Positions 60,051-64,000 of a DNA stretch of 64,000 nucleotides are shown piece after piece; the stretch's first letter is position 1; each line of letters begins with the position of its first letter. The notes under the pieces are model-generated. The model saw only the letters and a program-made list of their open reading frames with translations, was not told where the DNA came from and did no database searches. The position numbers and the translations under genes were made by a program. The stretch is taken from contig DASYZB010000009.1 of assembly GCA_035946615.1 (NCBI GenBank), positions 40,423 through 104,422 on the forward strand, written 5' to 3'. This DNA comes from Verrucomicrobiia bacterium. Lineage in GTDB: Bacteria; Verrucomicrobiota; Verrucomicrobiia; Limisphaerales; UBA8199.

Positions 60051-60185
60051 TCAGTTGAGTTGCAAAGGACTAGGCGAATCAGGGAATTGCAGCACAGGCG
60101 GCTTGTGTTTCTCTTCGAAGCGAAGAGTCCTGAGGGCATCCAGGGTGGCTTTGGCCACATTAGCTGGATTACGGGCGCCGAGACC
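60051..60185 (-). pseudogene. 3' fragment of rpsE (ribosomal protein S5 C-terminus)
   Basis: On the minus strand, two bases after the aldo-keto reductase stop, an open stretch reads GLGARNPANVAKATLDALR, then TLRFEEKHK, and ends with TGA. This is the characteristic C-terminal end of S5 (GSxNPxNVxKATLxALxxL) with a short tail. There is no start codon, and the rest of rpsE and the spc operon are absent. It is a detached gene fragment. Confidence 0.7.
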
Positions 60186-60187
60186 GC

Positions 60188-61090
60188 TTAAGCCGCGTCT
60201 GCCAACGCCGCGTTCATCCGCTGAATGGCCTCGTCAACCTCGCCGGTGCTCTTGAAACCGATAACGACTGCGTCTAATTCGGGGCGCGACATGGCAAACC
60301 GGATGGATTTTTCGCGGTCTTCAGCCTGTATGAATTCCCCATTGCCGATGATCTTCATGCCGATGATACCACGGCCCTTGGCTCGCATGGTTTGGATTTC
60401 AGCCAATACAGGGGCCAGGTCGTGGCCTGGTTCATTCCAGGTTTCAGCCATGCCATCGATGTGGTTTGCCTGGGGATTGACCCGGACCAGGTGCACCTCG
60501 GTCCAAGTTGAATTCGTGGCGGCGCGGAGAGCCGGAAGGCTGTGACACGAAACGCCTTTGGCCAAAATCCACTTCTTCTGCTTTGCCTCGTCAAAGCCAT
60601 CCATGATACGTTTCCAATTGTCGGTCCAGCTGTCTTTAACCATGCAATGGATGAGCATGCTATCGACGTAATCGGTGTCGAAGACTTTGCGGTGGTGATC
60701 GATTGCTGCCAAGACATCCTGGGGTTGGCCGGGGACTTTGGACTGGATGAACAGCTTCTCGCGGGGCAGGCCCTTGATTGCGCCGCCCAGCCACTGGAAG
60801 GTCTGGTAGCTTTGGGCGCAATCCAAATAGGTAATGCCCTGGTCATACGCATGGTGGATGAGCCGGTTGAAACCTTCCTGGCCCAAGGCGTGCTGCACCT
60901 GGCCGCTGTTGCTGCCCGTGCCGAAGCCCAACCGGCTCAGGTGGAGACCGGTCTGGCCCAGCGCCACCCGGTCCACAGCGGTGCGTCGCGCCCGAGGACG
61001 CACTGCGGAACAGGCACTCAAGACCAGCCCACCGGCGGCGGCAGCGGATCGTTCGAGGAATTGACGGCGGCTAAGAGTTTTGGTTTTCAT
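60188..61090 (-). CDS. Aldo/keto reductase with Tat-type signal
   Basis: A 300-residue protein starting MKTKTLSRRQFLERSAAAAG (twin-arginine signal) with a possible lipobox (GLVLSAC). AKR features: LGFGTGSNSG, HAYDQGITYLDCAQSYQTF with catalytic Asp and Tyr, KLFIQSKV with Lys, DSMLIHC with His, and IGMKIIGNGE. Probably a periplasmic NAD(P)-linked sugar or aldehyde reductase. It stands alone. Confidence 0.85.
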   Translation of the reverse strand: MKTKTLSRRQFLERSAAAAGGLVLSACSAVRPRARRTAVDRVALGQTGLHLSRLGFGTGSNSGQVQHALGQEGFNRLIHHAYDQGITYLDCAQSYQTFQWLGGAIKGLPREKLFIQSKVPGQPQDVLAAIDHHRKVFDTDYVDSMLIHCMVKDSWTDNWKRIMDGFDEAKQKKWILAKGVSCHSLPALRAATNSTWTEVHLVRVNPQANHIDGMAETWNEPGHDLAPVLAEIQTMRAKGRGIIGMKIIGNGEFIQAEDREKSIRFAMSRPELDAVVIGFKSTGEVDEAIQRMNAALADAA

Positions 61091-61165
61091 AGTTTGGTTC
61101 TCGATGAGGTTTGAGCCACTGTAATCCCTTACTCCTGAATGTGCAACGGAAAGCGCTTATACCCT

Positions 61166-61266
61166 GTAATCGGTTAGTGACGGCGGGCGCTGCCGCCTAA
61201 AGGCGGCGTTCCGCGCGTCCGGAACGCCGGCTTCAGCCGGCAGCCCCGTAGTCACTGAGGCATTAC
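61166..61266. mobile_element. 101-bp palindromic element with GTAA ends and 8-bp duplication
   Basis: Termini GTAATCGGTTAGTGAC and, in reverse complement, GTAATGCCTCAGTGAC match at 12 of 16 positions. TATACCCT flanks both sides (61158-61165, 61267-61274). The interior is a set of stems: GCCGCC-TAAA-GGCGGC, GGCGTTCCG/CGGAACGCC, GCCGGC-TTCA-GCCGGC. GTAA ends and an 8-bp duplication are typical of the IS66 family, so this may be an IS66-mobilised miniature element. Confidence 0.75.
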
Positions 61267-61331
61267 TATACCCTGTGGGCGAAAACAGGTTTGACTTCGG
61301 ACGAGAGGCGAGGGCTTGTATTGCACGTTTT

Positions 61332-63677
61332 ATGACAACAATCCGCACGGTTGCGTCTCTCTCGCGCTTTCAACAGCTTCGGCGCCTTGTAGCCGGTTTT
61401 ATCCTCCTGTTGGGGCCGCTGGCAGTGCTCGGGGGCGGCGTCTCGTCCGGGCATCTCTCTGATTATATTCGCCCATTCGTCGGCACGCAGGGCGAAGGCA
61501 ACACGTATCCGGGTCCCTCCGCACCCTTCGGAATGGTTCAACTCGGACCGGATACGGACCGGGATTTATGGGAAACGGCATCGGGCTACGAATACTCCGA
61601 CACCTCGATTATGGGTTTTAGCCTGACGCATCTGACCGGCACAGGGATTCCGGATTTGGGAGATTTCCTGTTCATGCCGCAGGTTGGCGCGCCGAAGCTT
61701 GTGGCCGGGACGAAGGCAGACCCGGACGCGGGCTATCGGGGGCGCTATTCGCATGAGCAGGAAGAGGCCTCGGCGGGTTATTACAAGGTCAAATTGCTGA
61801 ACAACGATGTCACCGTCGAGCTGACGGCCGGGGAACGGGCGGGGATGATGCGCTTCACGTTCCCTCAAAGTGACGAGGCCTGGATCATGACCGACATGCA
61901 GCATTTCCTGAGCGGCAAACGCTTCCATTTGATTTGGTCTCACCTGCGGGTCGAGGACCGCTCAACCATTACCGGTTTCCACCTGATCAACGGTTGGGCC
62001 AGGGAGCGTTATCTTTATTTTGCAGCGCGTTATTCCAAGCCCTTTGATCGCTATCGCATCATGAACAACGGGGTTGAAGCGAAGTACGACAGCTACCGGA
62101 CATATCGTTTTCGCAGCCGGAACGAAGCAGCGGGCACGAACCTGCAATTTCTGGCCGGTTACAACACAAGTCCCGGCGAGCCGATCCTGGTGAAGGTGGC
62201 CGTCTCGGCGGTCAGCGCGGCCAATGCCCTGCAGAATCTCGATTCAGAAATTCCGCCTGGCGACTGGAATTTCCAACGGATGGTGGATGCGACCCGGCGA
62301 CAATGGGACCAGGAATTGAGCAAGATTCAGATCGAAGGGTCGGAGGAAGAGAAAGAGACTTTTTATACAGGAATGTATCACGCCTTCCTGGCGCCCAACC
62401 TGTATGAAGACGTTACCGGCGAGTATCGCGGGGTGGATTCAAATATTCATCACGCAAAAGGGTTCAAAAATTACACCGTGTTCTCGCTCTGGGATACTTA
62501 TCGGGCAACGCATCCGCTCTTTGCTCTGATTCAAGCGCCCCGGGACGCGGACATGATCAACTCATTGCTGGCCCATTACGATCAGAGCGTGGACCACCTC
62601 CTGCCCATCTGGTCGCTGCAAGGCAATGAAACCTGGTGCATGATCGGCTATCACTCCGTGCCGGTTATTGTCGATGCTTACTTGAAAGGCGTCAAAGGAT
62701 TCGACCCCAACCGTGCTTATGACGCCATCAAGACCACCGCGCTCAATCCCGATTACGATGCGGTCTCGGCCTATGCCCGGCTCGGCTGGGTCCCTTGCGA
62801 TGAAGAAAACGAATCTCTTTCCAAAACCCTCGAATACGCCTTCGACGATTTCTGCGTGGCGCAGATGGCAGAGGTTCTGGGCAAAACAGACGATTACCAC
62901 CAGTTCATGAAAAGGGCCTGCTGCTATACGAACCTCTACGACCCGGGCATCGGCCTGATGCGGCCCAAGGATTCTCATGGCCAGTGGCGCGCGCCGTTCG
63001 ACCCGCATTTTTACAATGAGAATACGATGAGCAACGATGTGACCGAAGGCACCAGTTGGCAGTTCTCCTGGTATGTTCCCCAGGATGTGCCGGGCCTGAT
63101 CCGATTGTTCGGCGGCAAGGAAAGGTTCGCCCAAAAGCTCGATGAGTTGTTTACCTTTCACGAGGCGGACAAGAGCAAAGGGGTTGAGGACATCCAGGGC
63201 CGAATTGGTGAGTACTGGCATGGCAACGAACCCAGCCACCACATCATTTATCTCTACTGCTATGCGGGCCAACCCTGGAAAGCCGCTCAAAGGTTGCACC
63301 AGGTGATCGATACGCAATACGGCAACAAGCCCAATTCGCTGAGCGGCAATGATGACTGCGGCCAGATGTCGGCTTGGTACCTCTTCACCGCTTTAGGCTT
63401 TTACCCCGTTTGTCCTGCCAGTGATTATTATGCGATCGGCAGCCCCGCGGTGCCCAAAGCCGTCATCCGCCTCTCCAATGGGAAGAAATTCACCATGATG
63501 GCCGAAGACCTTTCGCGCGAAAATATCTATATCCAGTCAGTCCGGTTGAACGGGAAGAATTGGGAAACGCCTTTTCTTCCCTATCGCGAATTGAAACGAG
63601 GCGGCACGTTGATTTTCAAGATGGGCCCCCAGCCCAGCGATTGGGGAACCAAAGGGGCGCCGGAGAAGCCGTTTTAA
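61332..63677 (+). CDS. Secreted GH92 alpha-mannosidase
   Basis: A 781-residue glycosidase. GH92 enzymes are calcium-dependent exo-mannosidases, mostly alpha-1,2. After a signal peptide (LVAGFILLLGPLAVLGG) come YIRPFVGTQGEGNTYPG, GFSLTHLTGTGIPDLGDF, FSLWDTYRATHPL, EGTSWQFSWYVPQD, the catalytic-acid segment HGNEPSHHI (about 629) and SLSGNDDCGQMSAWY with the base Asp pair (about 670). All key motifs are intact. The mobile element at 61166-61266 lies 65 bp upstream of the ATG and may affect its promoter. Confidence 0.93.
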   Translation: MTTIRTVASLSRFQQLRRLVAGFILLLGPLAVLGGGVSSGHLSDYIRPFVGTQGEGNTYPGPSAPFGMVQLGPDTDRDLWETASGYEYSDTSIMGFSLTHLTGTGIPDLGDFLFMPQVGAPKLVAGTKADPDAGYRGRYSHEQEEASAGYYKVKLLNNDVTVELTAGERAGMMRFTFPQSDEAWIMTDMQHFLSGKRFHLIWSHLRVEDRSTITGFHLINGWARERYLYFAARYSKPFDRYRIMNNGVEAKYDSYRTYRFRSRNEAAGTNLQFLAGYNTSPGEPILVKVAVSAVSAANALQNLDSEIPPGDWNFQRMVDATRRQWDQELSKIQIEGSEEEKETFYTGMYHAFLAPNLYEDVTGEYRGVDSNIHHAKGFKNYTVFSLWDTYRATHPLFALIQAPRDADMINSLLAHYDQSVDHLLPIWSLQGNETWCMIGYHSVPVIVDAYLKGVKGFDPNRAYDAIKTTALNPDYDAVSAYARLGWVPCDEENESLSKTLEYAFDDFCVAQMAEVLGKTDDYHQFMKRACCYTNLYDPGIGLMRPKDSHGQWRAPFDPHFYNENTMSNDVTEGTSWQFSWYVPQDVPGLIRLFGGKERFAQKLDELFTFHEADKSKGVEDIQGRIGEYWHGNEPSHHIIYLYCYAGQPWKAAQRLHQVIDTQYGNKPNSLSGNDDCGQMSAWYLFTALGFYPVCPASDYYAIGSPAVPKAVIRLSNGKKFTMMAEDLSRENIYIQSVRLNGKNWETPFLPYRELKRGGTLIFKMGPQPSDWGTKGAPEKPF

Positions 63678-63717
63678 ACAGGAGAACCCCCTCACGCCGG
63701 CTCCTGCCGTTGCTCTC

Positions 63718-64000
63718 TTATTCCCCAATAATTTTCACCAGCACGCGTTTGCGGCGTCTGCCGTCAAATTCACCGTAGAAAATCTGCTCCCAGGGACCAA
63801 AATCCAGCTTGCCTTTTGTGATGGCGACAACGACTTCGCGGCCCATGACCTGGCGTTTCAAATGCGCATCCGCGTTGTCTTCCCCGGTGCGATTGTGGTG
63901 ATACTGTGAGGTGGGTTCGTGGGGCGCCAGCTTCTCGAGCCAAACCTCATAATCGTGCAGAAGACCGTCCTCGGCGTCATTTATATACACGGAGGCGCTG
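63718..64000 (-). CDS. YjbQ/UPF0047 family protein, partial
   Basis: The C-terminal part of a YjbQ protein; the frame stays open to the window edge, so the start is missing. Visible signatures are [46 protein letters not shown] and [11 protein letters not shown]. Some members have thiamine-phosphate synthase activity in vitro; the physiological role is unsettled. Convergent with the GH92 gene. Confidence 0.88.
   Translation of the reverse strand, partial: SASVYINDAEDGLLHDYEVWLEKLAPHEPTSQYHHNRTGEDNADAHLKRQVMGREVVVAITKGKLDFGPWEQIFYGEFDGRRRKRVLVKIIGE

Noticed and set aside
1..64000. CRISPR array, tRNA, rRNA or tmRNA
   Set aside because: No regularly spaced repeats, T-loop/acceptor pairs or rRNA segments were found by reading both strands.

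Overview
The window looks like chromosomal DNA of a free-living, moderately GC-rich Gram-negative bacterium, most likely a verrucomicrobium of the Pedosphaera/Limisphaerales type. This is inferred from gene content: many secreted proteins ending in an FYR(L/V)R(V/S)P tail, dockerin-bearing arylsulfotransferase-like proteins, a ThuA / Gfo-Idh-MocA / sugar-isomerase operon, GH42 and GH92 glycosidases, a DUF5069 protein, and housekeeping genes scattered singly. No rRNA, tRNA, CRISPR array, prophage or intact transposase was seen.

Layout. 0-20 kb: a partial secreted protein, pnp and rpsO, a nucleotide-sugar-type SDR, dciA behind a GH42 protein, a lactonase-type propeller, a beta-CASP RNase, DUF5069, a VIT-VWA protein, accD, a small secreted protein and a full-length Lhr helicase. 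19-25.4 kb: two complex histidine kinases in one operon, then a gene-poor stretch holding a frameshifted remnant of a double-CXXCG immunity-type gene. 25-35 kb: argB, a BON lipoprotein, the ThuA operon, purE, gltX and three response regulators. 35.7-41 kb: a polyhydroxyalkanoate (PHA) locus (phaC, a short phaE-like gene, phaA, phasin, phaR, with a divergent phaB-like reductase). 41-48.7 kb: cutC and a block of secreted proteins, two of them arylsulfotransferase-like. 49-58 kb: aspS-thrH-ychF, a LysR regulator, ygfZ, an ExbB/ExbD/TonB-like/zinc-ribbon operon and hisB. 58-64 kb: an ECF sigma/anti-sigma pair with a small secreted protein, an rpsE 3' fragment, a Tat-type aldo-keto reductase, a GH92 mannosidase and a partial yjbQ.

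The PHA genes form one circuit. The thiolase and reductase make the monomer, PhaC with a PhaE-like partner polymerises it, and the phasin coats the granule. A shared 16-bp motif sits upstream of the reductase, phaR and phasin genes and is a good candidate PhaR operator.

The most unusual signals lie between or inside genes. Three families of small non-autonomous mobile elements can be delimited with target duplications. A 113-bp element (two copies) has inserted at CTAG inside the signal peptide of an arylsulfotransferase-like gene and kept the frame open. A ~118-bp TNA-flanked element has one full and two partial copies. A 101-bp palindromic element has GTAA ends and an 8-bp duplication, as in IS66-type transposition. 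Other notable items are the rpsE C-terminal fragment, the decayed immunity gene with a palindrome at its start, and a GH42 protein lacking its acid/base glutamate.
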